64,000 bases of DNA from JAJEFO01 sp965214325 (GCA_965214325.1 CBDCBG010000006.1:1-64000); one strand, 5' to 3'; shown: positions 38,762 to 48,125, counted from the first letter of the stretch. Made by a program: numbers and translations. Notes: a model not told the origin generated them from the sequence alone.

Positions 38762-40131
38762 CAGTTCGGGACGTTGACCGCGAGACCTCCAAGAGCGGTT
38801 TCCTTGTACTTCCTGCTCATGTCCTCTCCAGTCTGGCGCATGGTCTCGATGGCCGCATCGAGCGGCACGAAGTGCTTTCCGTCGCCGCGAAGCGCCAGCG
38901 ATGCTGCCGAAACCGCCTTGATCGCGCCGAGCCCGTTTCGTTCGATGCACGGAATCTGCACCAGACCCTTCACGGGGTCGCAAGTCATTCCAAGGTGATG
39001 CTCAAGGGCGATTTCGGCGGCGTTCTCGACCTGCTCGGACGTGCCGTTCATCACGGCGGCCAATCCGCCGGCAGCCATGGCCGACGCCGAGCCGACTTCT
39101 GCCTGGCACCCGCATTCGGCGCCCGAGATCGATGCGTTGTGCTTTATGAGCGCGCCGATGGCAGAGGCGGTCAGGAGGAATTCGCCAATGCGCGATGGAT
39201 GCGCGCTCGGCACATGGTCGATCCAGTACCGGATGGTTGCGGGGACCACGCCGGCGGCGCCGTTGGTCGGCGCGGTCACGACCTGGCCGCCGGCCGCGTT
39301 TTCCTCGTTGACGGCCATGGCGTAGGCGCTGATCCAGTCATTCACGACATGCGGGGCAGTCAGGTTCGTGCCGCGTTCGGCCATCAGGTCCGCACGTATC
39401 GCGGCGGCGCGGCGCCGCACGTTCATGCCACCCGGAAGCGCGCCTTCAGTGCAAAGGCCGCGTTCCATGCACTCCTTCATGACGTCCCAGATCCGCTTCA
39501 GACCCGTGTCAAGCTCTGCCGAACTCATTCGGGTCAGCTCGTTTGCCCGCTTCATCTCCGCAATGCTCTTGCCGTCGGCTCGTGCCATCTCCAGCATTTC
39601 GGCCGCTGACCGGAACGGATAGGGCACGGGCGGTCCGTCATGCTTGCTCCCGCCTTCGGCAAGCTCGGCTTCGGTCATGACGAATCCGCCGCCGATGGAA
39701 TAGTAGGTCTCCTGCCGGATCACGTCGCCCTCGGCGTCGGTGGCATAGAGCCTGAGCCCGTTGGCATGGCCCGGCAGCGCCGTTTCGTGGTCGAACCGGA
39801 GATCTGTTTCGGGATCAAAGGCAAGCGGGTCGAACCCGTCCGGCTTGACGCGCTTTCCTTGCCGGATTTCCCTGAGGGCCGCCTCGGCCCTGGCCATGTC
39901 GCAGGTGTCGGGCTCGAAACCCGCGAGACCGAGGATCACGGCGCGATCTGTCGCGTGGCCCACGCCCGTGAACGCAAGCGAGCCGTGCAGGGACGCGCGC
40001 AGGCCGTGCGGCTTGAAGGCGGAGGTCCGGAGGCTCTCGAGAAACCGCCCGGCCGCCACCATCGGCCCGATGGTGTGAGAGGACGATGGGCCGATGCCCA
40101 CCTTGAACATGTCAAAGACGCTCAGGAACAT
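38758..40131 (-). CDS. sdaA: L-serine ammonia-lyase (iron-sulfur type)
   Basis: A 457-residue enzyme converting L-serine to pyruvate and ammonia. It starts MFLSVFDMFKVGIGPSSSHT, the family N-terminus. Cysteines for the [4Fe-4S] cluster are in ISGAECGCQAEVGSASAMA, GMTCDPV and IPCIERN. ATG 40131 is chosen because upstream codons do not match the family. The gene converges on nusB with overlapping stop codons and no terminator between. Confidence 0.95.
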   Translation of the reverse strand: MFLSVFDMFKVGIGPSSSHTIGPMVAAGRFLESLRTSAFKPHGLRASLHGSLAFTGVGHATDRAVILGLAGFEPDTCDMARAEAALREIRQGKRVKPDGFDPLAFDPETDLRFDHETALPGHANGLRLYATDAEGDVIRQETYYSIGGGFVMTEAELAEGGSKHDGPPVPYPFRSAAEMLEMARADGKSIAEMKRANELTRMSSAELDTGLKRIWDVMKECMERGLCTEGALPGGMNVRRRAAAIRADLMAERGTNLTAPHVVNDWISAYAMAVNEENAAGGQVVTAPTNGAAGVVPATIRYWIDHVPSAHPSRIGEFLLTASAIGALIKHNASISGAECGCQAEVGSASAMAAGGLAAVMNGTSEQVENAAEIALEHHLGMTCDPVKGLVQIPCIERNGLGAIKAVSAASLALRGDGKHFVPLDAAIETMRQTGEDMSRKYKETALGGLAVNVPNC

Positions 40132-40274
40132 GAGCCTCTCTTGCCGGAAACTTGCCGCATTCAAGTGTCTCGACGCGACGCTCCCGGCAGAAAAGGCGTC
40201 CTGCGGCCGCGATTCTGGACGTCATTCGAACCGGTCACCGGCCAGGCATCGGCGATTGGCAGGCACGGGCAATC

Positions 40275-40460
40275 TCAGGTCCTTGCGAGCCACAGCAGAA
40301 ACACGCCTACGGCAAGGGCGGCAAGCCCGCATGCCCGACGGGTCTCCAGCGGCCAGGACGCGATTGCCCGCACCAGTTCTTCCAGCCGGTTCGGCAGCAA
40401 GGCGAGAACAAGGCCCTCGACGACTAGCACGAGGCCGATCCCGAGAAGCGCGAGTTCCAT
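40275..40460 (-). CDS. DUF2065 small membrane protein
   Basis: A 61-residue protein with two membrane segments, LGIGLVLVVEGLVLALLP and CGLAALAVGVFLLWLA, as in DUF2065. It begins five bases after hflC, its usual neighbour. A DegP-type protease often follows in relatives; here sdaA comes next instead, after 143 bp. Confidence 0.88.
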   Translation of the reverse strand: MELALLGIGLVLVVEGLVLALLPNRLEELVRAIASWPLETRRACGLAALAVGVFLLWLART

Positions 40461-40465
40461 TCGCC

Positions 40466-41377
40466 TCAGTTGGCCGCAGTGCCGGCGGATTCCATGCCGG
40501 CACCGTCGAGGAACTCGAAGAACTCGCTGTCAGGCGTAATCACGAGCGTCGAATTCTGCCCCTGCAGGGCGCGCTCATAGGCGGCAAGCGACCGGTAGAA
40601 CCGGAAGAAGTTCTCGTCGGCGCCATAGGCATCGGCGTAGATCGAATTGCGTTCCGCATCCGCCTCGCCGCGGACGACTTCGGCTTCGCGGTTGGCCTCG
40701 GAAACGATTTCGACCACCGTTCGGTCGGCCTGGGCCTGGACTCTCAGGGCAGCCTCCGCTCCTCGAGCCCGCTCGTCGGTCGCCTCGCGTTCGCGTTCCG
40801 CTCGCATCCGGTCGAACGTGGCCGCGAGGTTCTGCTCGGGGAGGTTGGTCTGCTTCAGCCGCACGTCGACCACGTCCAGCCCGAGTGCCGCCGCTTTCGC
40901 ATCGGTATTGGCCCGGATTCGGTTCATGAGCGCACCCCGTTCAGAGGAGAGGATCGTGTTCGAGGTCACGCCCTCGGCACCCAGGACCGCACGGATTTCG
41001 TCGATCAGGATCGACGCCAGCCTGTCCTCGGCAAATCTCACGCCGCCCGGACCCACGGCCTGACGGAACTGGACTATGTCCTCGTTCTGCTGGCCGATGC
41101 GGTAGCGTGTGAAGGCGTCAACAACCAGTCGCCTGTCGTCGGAGGGCGTGATCTCGATTTCGGGCGTGTCGAGAGACAGGATCCGGCCATCGTAGCGCAC
41201 GACTTCCTGGATGATGGGGATCTTGAATCCCAGGCCAGGCGCCGTCTTGACCTGCTTGATCTGGCCGAACTGTAGAACAAGCACCTTCTCGCGCTCATCC
41301 ACGATGAAAATGGACGAGAGGACGATGGCGACCAGTATGGCCAGAATTGCCGTCAGAAAGACTCCACTTCTCAACAT
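40466..41377 (-). CDS. hflC: HflC, subunit of the HflKC membrane complex
   Basis: A 303-residue SPFH/prohibitin-domain protein. One N-terminal membrane anchor (VFLTAILAILVAIVLSSIFI) is followed by the band-7 domain (REKVLVLQFGQIK, DVRLKQTNLPE) and a long coiled coil rich in Arg and Glu (RMRAEREREATDERARGAEA). HflKC surrounds FtsH and modulates its proteolysis. ATG 41377 lies after GGAGG and overlaps the hflK end. Confidence 0.93.
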   Translation of the reverse strand: MLRSGVFLTAILAILVAIVLSSIFIVDEREKVLVLQFGQIKQVKTAPGLGFKIPIIQEVVRYDGRILSLDTPEIEITPSDDRRLVVDAFTRYRIGQQNEDIVQFRQAVGPGGVRFAEDRLASILIDEIRAVLGAEGVTSNTILSSERGALMNRIRANTDAKAAALGLDVVDVRLKQTNLPEQNLAATFDRMRAEREREATDERARGAEAALRVQAQADRTVVEIVSEANREAEVVRGEADAERNSIYADAYGADENFFRFYRSLAAYERALQGQNSTLVITPDSEFFEFLDGAGMESAGTAAN

Positions 41378-41378
41378 C

Positions 41379-42515
41379 TCAGTTTCCTCCTTGCGAAGTG
41401 GTTGTGCCGCGACGAAGCTCATTCAGCGGCAAATAGGGCACGACGCCCTGGCCCGGGCCGTCATTGACTCCGTCGTCAAGAATTATCTTGTCAATGTCTC
41501 CGAGAACCTTCTCCAGCGTCTCGATGTAGAGCCGCCGCCGCGTGACTCCCGGAGCCAGGCGATATTCGGTCAGAACCGCGGAAAACCGGCTGGCGTCACC
41601 CTTGGCCTCGTTCACGACCTCGGCGCGGTAGGATTCGGCAACTTCAAGAATCTGCGCCGATTCGCCGCGCGCGCCCGCGAGCACGCGGTTGGCGTAGGCG
41701 TCGGCCTGGCGCTCGAGCCGGTCACGTTCCTGCTCCGCTGCCTGAACGTCGCGGAAGGCGTCGATCACCTCGCGTGGAGGGTCTGCCTTGTTCAGGTTCA
41801 CGCGGACAACGTTGATGCCCGCTTCGTAGCTGTCCAGCGTCGCCTGGATCAGTTCCTTGGCCCGCTGAGCCACGATCGCCCGATCACGGTTGAGGAGGGG
41901 TGCAAGTTCGCTGCCCGCCACGATCTCGCGCATTGCCGATTCAGAAACCGCGCGCACGGTTTCCGGTCCGTCTCTCAGGTTGAACAGGAAGTCGTCGGGC
42001 CTGGAGATGTTCCAGACGACCTGAAAATCTATGTCGACGATGTTCTCGTCCGTGGTCAGCATCAGGCCGTTGTCGCCCTGACGGCCGACGCCGATGTCTT
42101 CCGACTGTTCCCGGGTCACCGCAATGACCTCGTAGGTCATTACCGGCCAAGGCGCAAAATTGAGGCCAGGCTGGCCGATCGAGGAGAATTCTCCCAGGAA
42201 AAGTTCGACCGACTGCTCTTCCGGTCTGACCGAGTATAGCGAGGAATAGGCCCAGAGGCCCAGGATGACCGCCGCGCCAATGGCGAGGGAGCCGCGCGAA
42301 AGTCTCGGCCGTTCGCCGCCGCCGCCGCCGCCGCGACGACCTGATCCTCCTCGGCCGCCCATGAGCGAGGAGAGCCGCTCCTGGCCCTTTCTCACCATGT
42401 CGTCGATATCGGGTATGTTGGGTCCCTGCTGCCCGGGCCGACCCGGCCCGCGGGCATCTCCGTTGCCGCCGTTCTGCGGGCCGCCGCCCCAGGGTCCGCC
42501 GCTCTTGTTGGCCAT
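41379..42515 (-). CDS. hflK: HflK, subunit of the HflKC membrane complex
   Basis: A 378-residue SPFH protein. It has a Gly/Pro-rich cytoplasmic N-terminus including a run of glycines at about residue 62, a membrane segment (SLAIGAAVILGLWAYSSLY), the band-7 domain (VVWNISRPDDFLFNLRDGPE) and a coiled-coil region (QERDRLERQADAYANRVLAG). It partners HflC downstream. Confidence 0.93.
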   Translation of the reverse strand: MANKSGGPWGGGPQNGGNGDARGPGRPGQQGPNIPDIDDMVRKGQERLSSLMGGRGGSGRRGGGGGGERPRLSRGSLAIGAAVILGLWAYSSLYSVRPEEQSVELFLGEFSSIGQPGLNFAPWPVMTYEVIAVTREQSEDIGVGRQGDNGLMLTTDENIVDIDFQVVWNISRPDDFLFNLRDGPETVRAVSESAMREIVAGSELAPLLNRDRAIVAQRAKELIQATLDSYEAGINVVRVNLNKADPPREVIDAFRDVQAAEQERDRLERQADAYANRVLAGARGESAQILEVAESYRAEVVNEAKGDASRFSAVLTEYRLAPGVTRRRLYIETLEKVLGDIDKIILDDGVNDGPGQGVVPYLPLNELRRGTTTSQGGN

Positions 42516-42572
42516 GCGTGGTCCTCTTTCTGAATCTCCTAGGGTGCTAACTGTAGTGTTTGGCGAGGTATT

Positions 42573-43994
42573 TCAAGTCGCCCTTGCCGGAGTCTGCATT
42601 GTCACCAGTTCTTCCGACATCGTCGGATGTACGGCAACGGTTCGGTCAAAGTCCTCTTTCGTCAGGCCCGCCTTCACGGCAATCCCCACCATCTGGATCA
42701 ACTCGCCCGCCCCGTCCGACACGATGTGACATCCGAGCACCTTCCGGCTGGCCCGTGAGACGACAAGTTTCATGAGCACCTGGTTCGGCCGGTCGCCAAA
42801 GGCGGTCCGCATGGGGTTGAACGCAGCCGAGTAGACCTCGATCTCTTCCTGCCTGCGCGCCGCTTCCTCGGTCAGGCCCACGGTGCCAAGCTCCGGCTGC
42901 GTGAATACGGCCGAGGCCACCAGGTCGTGGTCCGGCGCGGTCGGGTTGCCCCTGAACACCGTTTCGGTGAACGCTTGTCCTTCGCGGATGGCAACCGGCG
43001 TGAGGTTGATGCGGTCCGTCACGTCGCCGATCGCGTAAATTGAGGGTATCGCTGTCTGGCTGTAGGCATCGACTTCGATCGCGCCACGTTGATTCACGGC
43101 AACACCGGTCTCCTCAAGACCGAGTTCCATGGAGTTCGGTGCGCGCCCAGTGGCGAACAGGAACCGGTCAAAATGCCGCTCGGCGCCGGTTGCGGCCTTG
43201 GCAACGACGGCCCCTGTCGAGGATGCCGCCGCAACGTTGCCGCCCGACGACGAGGGCTGTCCTTCGGCCTTGCCGACCTCCGCCGGACGCAAGTCAACGA
43301 CGTTCGTGTTGACCTGCAGGTCTATCCCTTGCTCCCGCATCCTTCTCGCGACGACGTCCCGGGCCTCGTCATCAAAGCCACGGAGAATCTGCGGTCCACG
43401 GTAGAACTGCGTCACCTCGACTCCCATCCCGTTGAGGATGCAGGCGAATTCGCATGCAATGTATCCGCCCCCGACGACCAGCAGGGATCCGGGCAATTCC
43501 TCCATCTCGAAGATGTCGTCCGAAACCAGTCCGAGGGCGGCGTTCGGAAGATCGGGGCGCACCGGGTGGCCGCCCGTAGCAATCAGGATATGTCCTGCCG
43601 TTATGCGAGTGCCGTCCTCAAGCTCCACCGTGTTCGGGTCGGACAGGCGTGCGCGCATATCGTGGATGGTCACGCCGGAAGACGCCAGCAGGTTGCGATA
43701 GACGCCTTCAAGCCGGTCAAGTTCGGCGTCGAGCTTTGCACGAAACGTCCGCCACTCGAATGCGCCAGCCTCGACGGCCCAGCCGTAACCGCGCGCAAGT
43801 GCGGCCTGTTCCCGGAACTCGGAAGCGAACACCATGAGCTTCTTTGGCACGCAACCCCGAATCACGCATGTTCCGCCCATGCGCCGACTTTCCGCCAGAG
43901 CGACACGTGCGCCGGTGGCCGCCGCTGTCCGGGCCGCGCGGACCCCGCCCGAACCGCCCCCGATGACGAACAGGTCGACGTCGCAGGACATCAT
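42573..43994 (-). CDS. gor: Glutathione-disulfide reductase
   Basis: A 473-residue flavoprotein reducing glutathione disulfide with NADPH. FAD motif FVIGGGSGGVRAAR; redox disulfide CVIRGCVPKK; NADPH motif VVGGGYIACEFA; C-terminal catalytic HPTMSEELVT. An insertion with many Ser and Ala residues (GQPSSSGGNVAAASSTGAVV) near residue 260 looks like a lineage-specific loop. The ATG overlaps the rpiA stop. Confidence 0.95.
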   Translation of the reverse strand: MMSCDVDLFVIGGGSGGVRAARTAAATGARVALAESRRMGGTCVIRGCVPKKLMVFASEFREQAALARGYGWAVEAGAFEWRTFRAKLDAELDRLEGVYRNLLASSGVTIHDMRARLSDPNTVELEDGTRITAGHILIATGGHPVRPDLPNAALGLVSDDIFEMEELPGSLLVVGGGYIACEFACILNGMGVEVTQFYRGPQILRGFDDEARDVVARRMREQGIDLQVNTNVVDLRPAEVGKAEGQPSSSGGNVAAASSTGAVVAKAATGAERHFDRFLFATGRAPNSMELGLEETGVAVNQRGAIEVDAYSQTAIPSIYAIGDVTDRINLTPVAIREGQAFTETVFRGNPTAPDHDLVASAVFTQPELGTVGLTEEAARRQEEIEVYSAAFNPMRTAFGDRPNQVLMKLVVSRASRKVLGCHIVSDGAGELIQMVGIAVKAGLTKEDFDRTVAVHPTMSEELVTMQTPARAT

Positions 43995-44773
43995 TCGGCG
44001 GCGGTCGGGCAATTGTCGCCCGCTCGTCTGGCGCTGTGAGCTCTTGCATGGCCCCTGGGTGCGCTGATTGTCTCGACCGTGCCGTTGAAATTGCCGCAAA
44101 TGATCGTGTCGCACATGCCGATGAACAGTCCGTTTTCGACAACGCCGGGGACCTGGTTGAGGGCCAGTGCAAGATCGCGAGCATTGCCGATTCGGTTCAG
44201 GTGAAGATCAAGGATGTGATTGCCCTCGTCCGTCGCGAAGAGCTCGCCGTTTCTGCAGCGAGGCTCGATTCGGCGACCATCTACGTCCTGGGTCTCGAGG
44301 ACCCTCTCCAGCAGCGCCTTGGTGGCTTCCATGCCAAACCCCAGCACTTCGACGGGAAGCGGGAATGCGCCAAGCGTCTCGACCTGTTTGGAAGCATCGA
44401 CGACCACGATCATCCGATCGGATGCCGCCGCCACGACCTTCTCCTGAAGAAGCGCGCCTCCACCGCCCTTGATCAGGCTGAAATCCGGATCGAATTCGTC
44501 CGCGCCGTCGACCGTCAGGTCGAGCCAGCCCGCTTCGTCGAGCGTCGCAAGCCGGATGCCTTCGTCTAGGGCCATGTTGGCCGTCGCGGACGATGTCGGC
44601 ACGCAGAGCACATTCAGGCCTTCCGCTCGAACTCTCTCGCCCAGGCACCTGACCAGGAAGGCCGCAGTTGATCCGGTGCCCAGCCCGACCCTCATTCCGG
44701 AGGCGATGAGTGTGCTGGCCCGTTCCGCAACGGCAAGCTTGGCGGAGTCTATGGGGGAAGGGGTTTCGGTCAT
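43991..44773 (-). CDS. rpiA: Ribose-5-phosphate isomerase A
   Basis: A 260-residue enzyme of the pentose phosphate pathway. Motifs: GLGTGSTAAFLVRCLGE, DLTVDGADEFDPDFSLIKGG (catalytic Asp and Glu) and KGGGGALLQEKVVA. The ATG at 44773 lies directly against the end of the IscB element, and the iscB stop TGA overlaps it (ATGA). The original leader was replaced, so expression may now depend on transcription through the element or on translational coupling. gor and probably hflK-hflC follow in the same transcript. Confidence 0.95.
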   Translation of the reverse strand: MTETPSPIDSAKLAVAERASTLIASGMRVGLGTGSTAAFLVRCLGERVRAEGLNVLCVPTSSATANMALDEGIRLATLDEAGWLDLTVDGADEFDPDFSLIKGGGGALLQEKVVAAASDRMIVVVDASKQVETLGAFPLPVEVLGFGMEATKALLERVLETQDVDGRRIEPRCRNGELFATDEGNHILDLHLNRIGNARDLALALNQVPGVVENGLFIGMCDTIICGNFNGTVETISAPRGHARAHSARRAGDNCPTAAE

Positions 44774-45987
44774 CTGTCCACCCCGCAGGGAAACCCGTCC
44801 TTCAGGGCGGGGAGGAATGCGGGATCCCGCGTTTCGCGCATCGTTGCCGTCTCCCCTTGCCGTGACGACGTGCCGGGATGGCATCCGTACCCGTCGCCGC
44901 GCCGGATGATGCGGCAACGCCTGTGCGGGACGCCCTGGACCGTGCCGCCGGCGGCCTGGACGTTGAAGGAACCCGAGGCGCGCACCGCGACGCGTCCGGC
45001 ATGGACGCCCTGCCTCCTCCCCGAGGGCACGGTCGCGCGCAGGATGCCGCCCGTCCTGAAGCCTCTCACGGACTTCCGCGCCATGAGATGTCCGACGGGG
45101 AACCCGAACCGGTTCACGCGCGTGCGCGCATGCGATCCCCGTCCCATCGCCTGGATCCCGGGCACGGGCCGGTCCCGGCCGGTCAGCGCGGGCGTCTCGC
45201 CCACGCGGGCGGCGTCCAGGGCGTGCGTCTTCGGGATCCCCGGCCGCGCCCGGCCGGACTCCGTCCTCCCGCCCGAGGAGCCGGAGACGGGAAGGCCGGC
45301 GCGTTCCAGTCCCTCGAAGGGGACGCGGCGGGCGGCGCTGCCACGGGCCTCGGGCCGGACGTGGCCGGCCTGGAGAGGGACGTCCGCGGCGTCGCGACAG
45401 GCGCGCTTGAGTCCCCGCCTCTCGAGCAGATGTCCCCTGGCCTCGCGTCCCGCCAGGGTTCCCTGCCGGCATTCCGCGCCCTCGATGTCCGGGCTCTCCA
45501 CCGCCTGCGCGCCGAAGCGTGCCGTCTCGCATTGAATCCGCGTGACGGGCGCGAGCCTCCCGAACCGTTCCGTCCACGAGAGCGTGCCGTCCGCCCGCGA
45601 CAGCAGCGAGGGCGGGAGCCTGCGCCCCGGGCGCCGGTTCGGGAACCTCTCCTTCCGGTGGCGCGGGCCGGCCGAGCGCCGGCGCCGCCGGCAGTTCGCC
45701 CGTTGCTCCACGAGCGTCCGGATTCGCGCGCCCCTGTGCCTGATCTCGGCCGGGGACAGGACCTCGCCGTCGTCTCCCGCCGGCGCAGGGCCGGTCCTCC
45801 GCGACCCCGGATCGATCCCGGGATCCACGGGCTGGGTCTCGCCGCCGTCCCTGTCCCGGAGCCGTATGGCGAACGGATGCAGGCGCACCGCGACGGCGCG
45901 TCCCTTCTTCAGCGGCTTCCCCGCCCGCGCCGGGTGGCACGGCACCGGCGGGTCCCCCCGCCGGTCGGGGGCGAAGACGCGGTCCAC
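44770..45987 (-). CDS. iscB: IscB-family RNA-guided nuclease with HNH domain deleted in frame (IsrB-like)
   Basis: About 405 codons are open from a GTG near 45987. The N-terminal PLMP-type domain reads VFAPDRRG, CHPARAGKPLKKGRAVAVRL. RuvC I Asp is in GIDPGSRRTG, RuvC II Glu in IQCETARFG, RuvC III in KTHALDAARVG. The C-terminal region has RTRVNRFGFPVGHLMARKSV and SGSFNVQAAGGTVQGVPHR. The HNH domain, present in copy 2 at the equivalent place, is missing about 55 residues: VPLQAGHVRPEARG jumps to SAARRVPFEG, and the catalytic Asp-His has become Gly-His. RuvC is retained, so a nickase-like protein is conceivable. It ends overlapping rpiA. Confidence 0.8.
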   Translation of the reverse strand: MDRVFAPDRRGDPPVPCHPARAGKPLKKGRAVAVRLHPFAIRLRDRDGGETQPVDPGIDPGSRRTGPAPAGDDGEVLSPAEIRHRGARIRTLVEQRANCRRRRRSAGPRHRKERFPNRRPGRRLPPSLLSRADGTLSWTERFGRLAPVTRIQCETARFGAQAVESPDIEGAECRQGTLAGREARGHLLERRGLKRACRDAADVPLQAGHVRPEARGSAARRVPFEGLERAGLPVSGSSGGRTESGRARPGIPKTHALDAARVGETPALTGRDRPVPGIQAMGRGSHARTRVNRFGFPVGHLMARKSVRGFRTGGILRATVPSGRRQGVHAGRVAVRASGSFNVQAAGGTVQGVPHRRCRIIRRGDGYGCHPGTSSRQGETATMRETRDPAFLPALKDGFPCGVDR

Positions 45988-46270
45988 GCCGCACCGGGGG
46001 TCGCCGGAGCCTCTCCCGTGACGCCGGCCGGAGCCGGGCCCCTCTCGCGCAACCTGGCCGTCCGCGTTCCGGCCCGCCCCGTTTCGCGCCTGGCCCGGCG
46101 TGCCTGCAGGCGAATCCTCGAGAGCCCGGGACCGAGGAAGCGTCCCGGGGCCGGGCTTCAACGTGTGGTTCAAGGCGGACTGGATCCCTTTCTCCCTTCT
46201 CGTGCCGGTCGGCATGGGTCCTCGGGACATTCGCCCCTCAAGCCCCTCCCTTCAGGGAGGGGTCGCTGAC
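44775..46270 (-). mobile_element. IscB element 1 (IS200/IS605 superfamily, no tnpA)
   Basis: The boundaries come from comparison with element 2. The downstream end starts TGTCCACCCCGCA and contains a CCGTCCTTCAGGGCGG hairpin (44788-44807). The upstream end finishes GGGAGGGGTCGCTGAC at 46270 and contains a CCCTCCCTTCAGGGAGGG hairpin. Hairpins near the termini are the recognition features of Y1 transposases in this superfamily. No tnpA is present, so it would move only with a transposase acting in trans. Confidence 0.8.
45988..46270 (-). ncRNA. Candidate omega-RNA region of IscB element 1
   Basis: About 280 bp of noncoding, GC-rich and structured DNA lie between the element upstream end and the iscB start. 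IscB guide RNAs are encoded exactly there, with the guide taken from the flank beyond the element end. Element 2 has lost most of the corresponding segment. No structure calculation was possible. Confidence 0.5.
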
Positions 46271-46384
46271 CCGGAATTCCAGGTTCGTGGGCTGCCTTAT
46301 ATGAGCATTGCCCGGCGAGGGCGAGTGGCCTGTGCACAAAATTCACTCGCGGGATGCATCGGGCTTTGGTAACAGGCAGGGCGT

Positions 46385-46469
46385 GCGGGTGTGGCGGAAC
46401 CGGTAGACGCACCAGATTTAGGATCTGGCGCCGCAAGGCGTGGGGGTTCGAGTCCCTCCACCCGCACCA
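46385..46469 (+). tRNA. tRNA-Leu (TAG anticodon)
   Basis: 85 nt with acceptor GCGGGTG pairing with CACCCGC, discriminator A and encoded CCA. The anticodon loop ATTTAGGAT gives TAG. A long variable arm (GGCGCCGCAAGGCGT region) marks a class II tRNA, and the T arm GGGGTTCGAGTCCC is canonical. It precedes tig. Confidence 0.96.
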
Positions 46470-46674
46470 GCAGCGGCGACCCTGGGGCTTCGACGAGGCG
46501 GGAAGTCGGCGGCACAATCGATGGTCGTGGGATGCGCCGGGTTCGGTGTGGCGGTGAACCTGCGAGAATCCCGTCGCTTTCGCCTTGCGGACGAATTCTT
46601 GCTTCCATAGAAGGAGCGCGGATTTTTCTGGTCCGTGCGGGACTTGACTGGCGCGGGATTGAGAGAGGATGCCC

Positions 46675-48009
46675 ATGCAGGTCACCGAAACCCTTAACGA
46701 CGGCTTCAAGCGCGCCTACAGGATCACCGTGACCGCGAGCGAGCTGGACGAAAAGGTCAACGGCAAGCTGGCCGAGGCGGCTCCCGAGATCCAGATGAAG
46801 GGCTTTCGCAAGGGGAAGGTTCCGAAGGCCCTGCTCAAGAAGAAGTTCGGGCAGCGCCTCTTGGGCGAAGCAATGCAGGAAAGCGTCGATGCAGCTGTTT
46901 CCAGGCACTTCAAGGACTCCGGCGAAAGGCCGGCCATGGAGCCAAGGGTCGAGATGCAGAACGAGGACTGGAAGGTCGGCGACGACATTGAAATGGCTCT
47001 GACCTACGAGACATTGCCAGAGATTCCGGAAGTGGACTTTGCCGGATTCACGCTGGAGAAACTCGTCATCCAGGCTGACGAGGCTGCTGTCAACGAGGTG
47101 ATCGAGGACTTCGCGTCCCGCACGCCCGACTACGTGAACCGTCCAAAGCGCTCGGAGGCGAGGGAAGGCGACCAGCTGATTGTCGACTTGACCTGCATGG
47201 TCGACGGCGAGGTCCTTCATGAGGCCGCCGGGTCGAGTGTTCCCTTGGTGCTTGGCATGGACCAGTTTGTCCCCGGTCTCGAGACGCCGCTTTTCGGCGC
47301 CGTGGAGGGTGAGACCAGGCAGGTCGAGGTCACCTTTCCGGAAGAACATGCAAGCGAGAAATTGGCGGGGAAGCTTGCCACGTTCCAAGTGACTGTCACG
47401 GCGGTACAGGAACCCAAGCCTGCAGCCGTCGACGACGAACTGGCCAAGAAATACGGTGCGGAAGATCTCAAGGCGCTCAGGGAGAGGGCGGAAGAGGCCA
47501 TCAAGAACGAGGGCGAGTCCGTTTCGCGATCCGTCTTGAAGCGCACGCTCTTCGATGAACTCGACAAGGTTTTGTCATTTGACCTGCCTCCGTCGCTTGT
47601 CGAGCAGGAAGCCAAGCAGGTCGCGCATCAGCTCTGGCACGATGAGCATCCGGAAGTCGAGGGTCACGACCATGAGGAAATCGAGCCCGACGACGAGCAT
47701 AACCGGTTGGCGGTGCGTCGCGTACGCCTCGGACTGCTCCTCTCGGATCTTGGCGAAAGGTCAAAGGTGACGGTCTCGGATGCCGAGATGAACCAAGCGG
47801 TCATCAGCCGGGCAAGGACTCTTCCGGGAAGGGAACGTGACTACTTTGATCTCGTGCAGAATTCGCCTGCCATCCGAGGTCAGATCCATGCGTCCATATT
47901 CGAGGAGAAGCTTGTGGATTATGTCCTCGAGCAGGCGACGATCGAGGAAAGGATGGTTACCAAGGGCGAGCTGACCGAGGCATTCGAGGCGCTGGACGAC
48001 GACGAGTGA
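46675..48009 (+). CDS. tig: Trigger factor, ribosome-associated chaperone
   Basis: A 444-residue chaperone. Its ribosome-binding loop is GFRKGKVPKALL (about residues 43-54). The central PPIase-type domain runs from about 155 to 245 (GDQLIVDLTCMVDGEV), and the helical C-terminal arms follow. ATG 46675 is preferred over the one at 46669 because GAGAGG then lies seven bases upstream and the family starts MQVTET. Confidence 0.95.
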   Translation: MQVTETLNDGFKRAYRITVTASELDEKVNGKLAEAAPEIQMKGFRKGKVPKALLKKKFGQRLLGEAMQESVDAAVSRHFKDSGERPAMEPRVEMQNEDWKVGDDIEMALTYETLPEIPEVDFAGFTLEKLVIQADEAAVNEVIEDFASRTPDYVNRPKRSEAREGDQLIVDLTCMVDGEVLHEAAGSSVPLVLGMDQFVPGLETPLFGAVEGETRQVEVTFPEEHASEKLAGKLATFQVTVTAVQEPKPAAVDDELAKKYGAEDLKALRERAEEAIKNEGESVSRSVLKRTLFDELDKVLSFDLPPSLVEQEAKQVAHQLWHDEHPEVEGHDHEEIEPDDEHNRLAVRRVRLGLLLSDLGERSKVTVSDAEMNQAVISRARTLPGRERDYFDLVQNSPAIRGQIHASIFEEKLVDYVLEQATIEERMVTKGELTEAFEALDDDE

Positions 48010-48125
48010 AGCGGCGGCCTTCGCCATGGCCGTTGGCGCAGCCAGTGAGCGACAGCCGGTCACGCGACGCGCGTGAACAACTTTCCTCTTGATTCCCTGG
48101 TGGCTCTCTCATGCGGGCGTCATCG

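Noticed and set aside
43991..45994. Long minus-strand frame of 667 codons covering rpiA and part of the IscB element
   Set aside because: Only the last 260 codons are RpiA. The earlier part is an alternative frame of iscB without any homology, so it is not a fusion protein.
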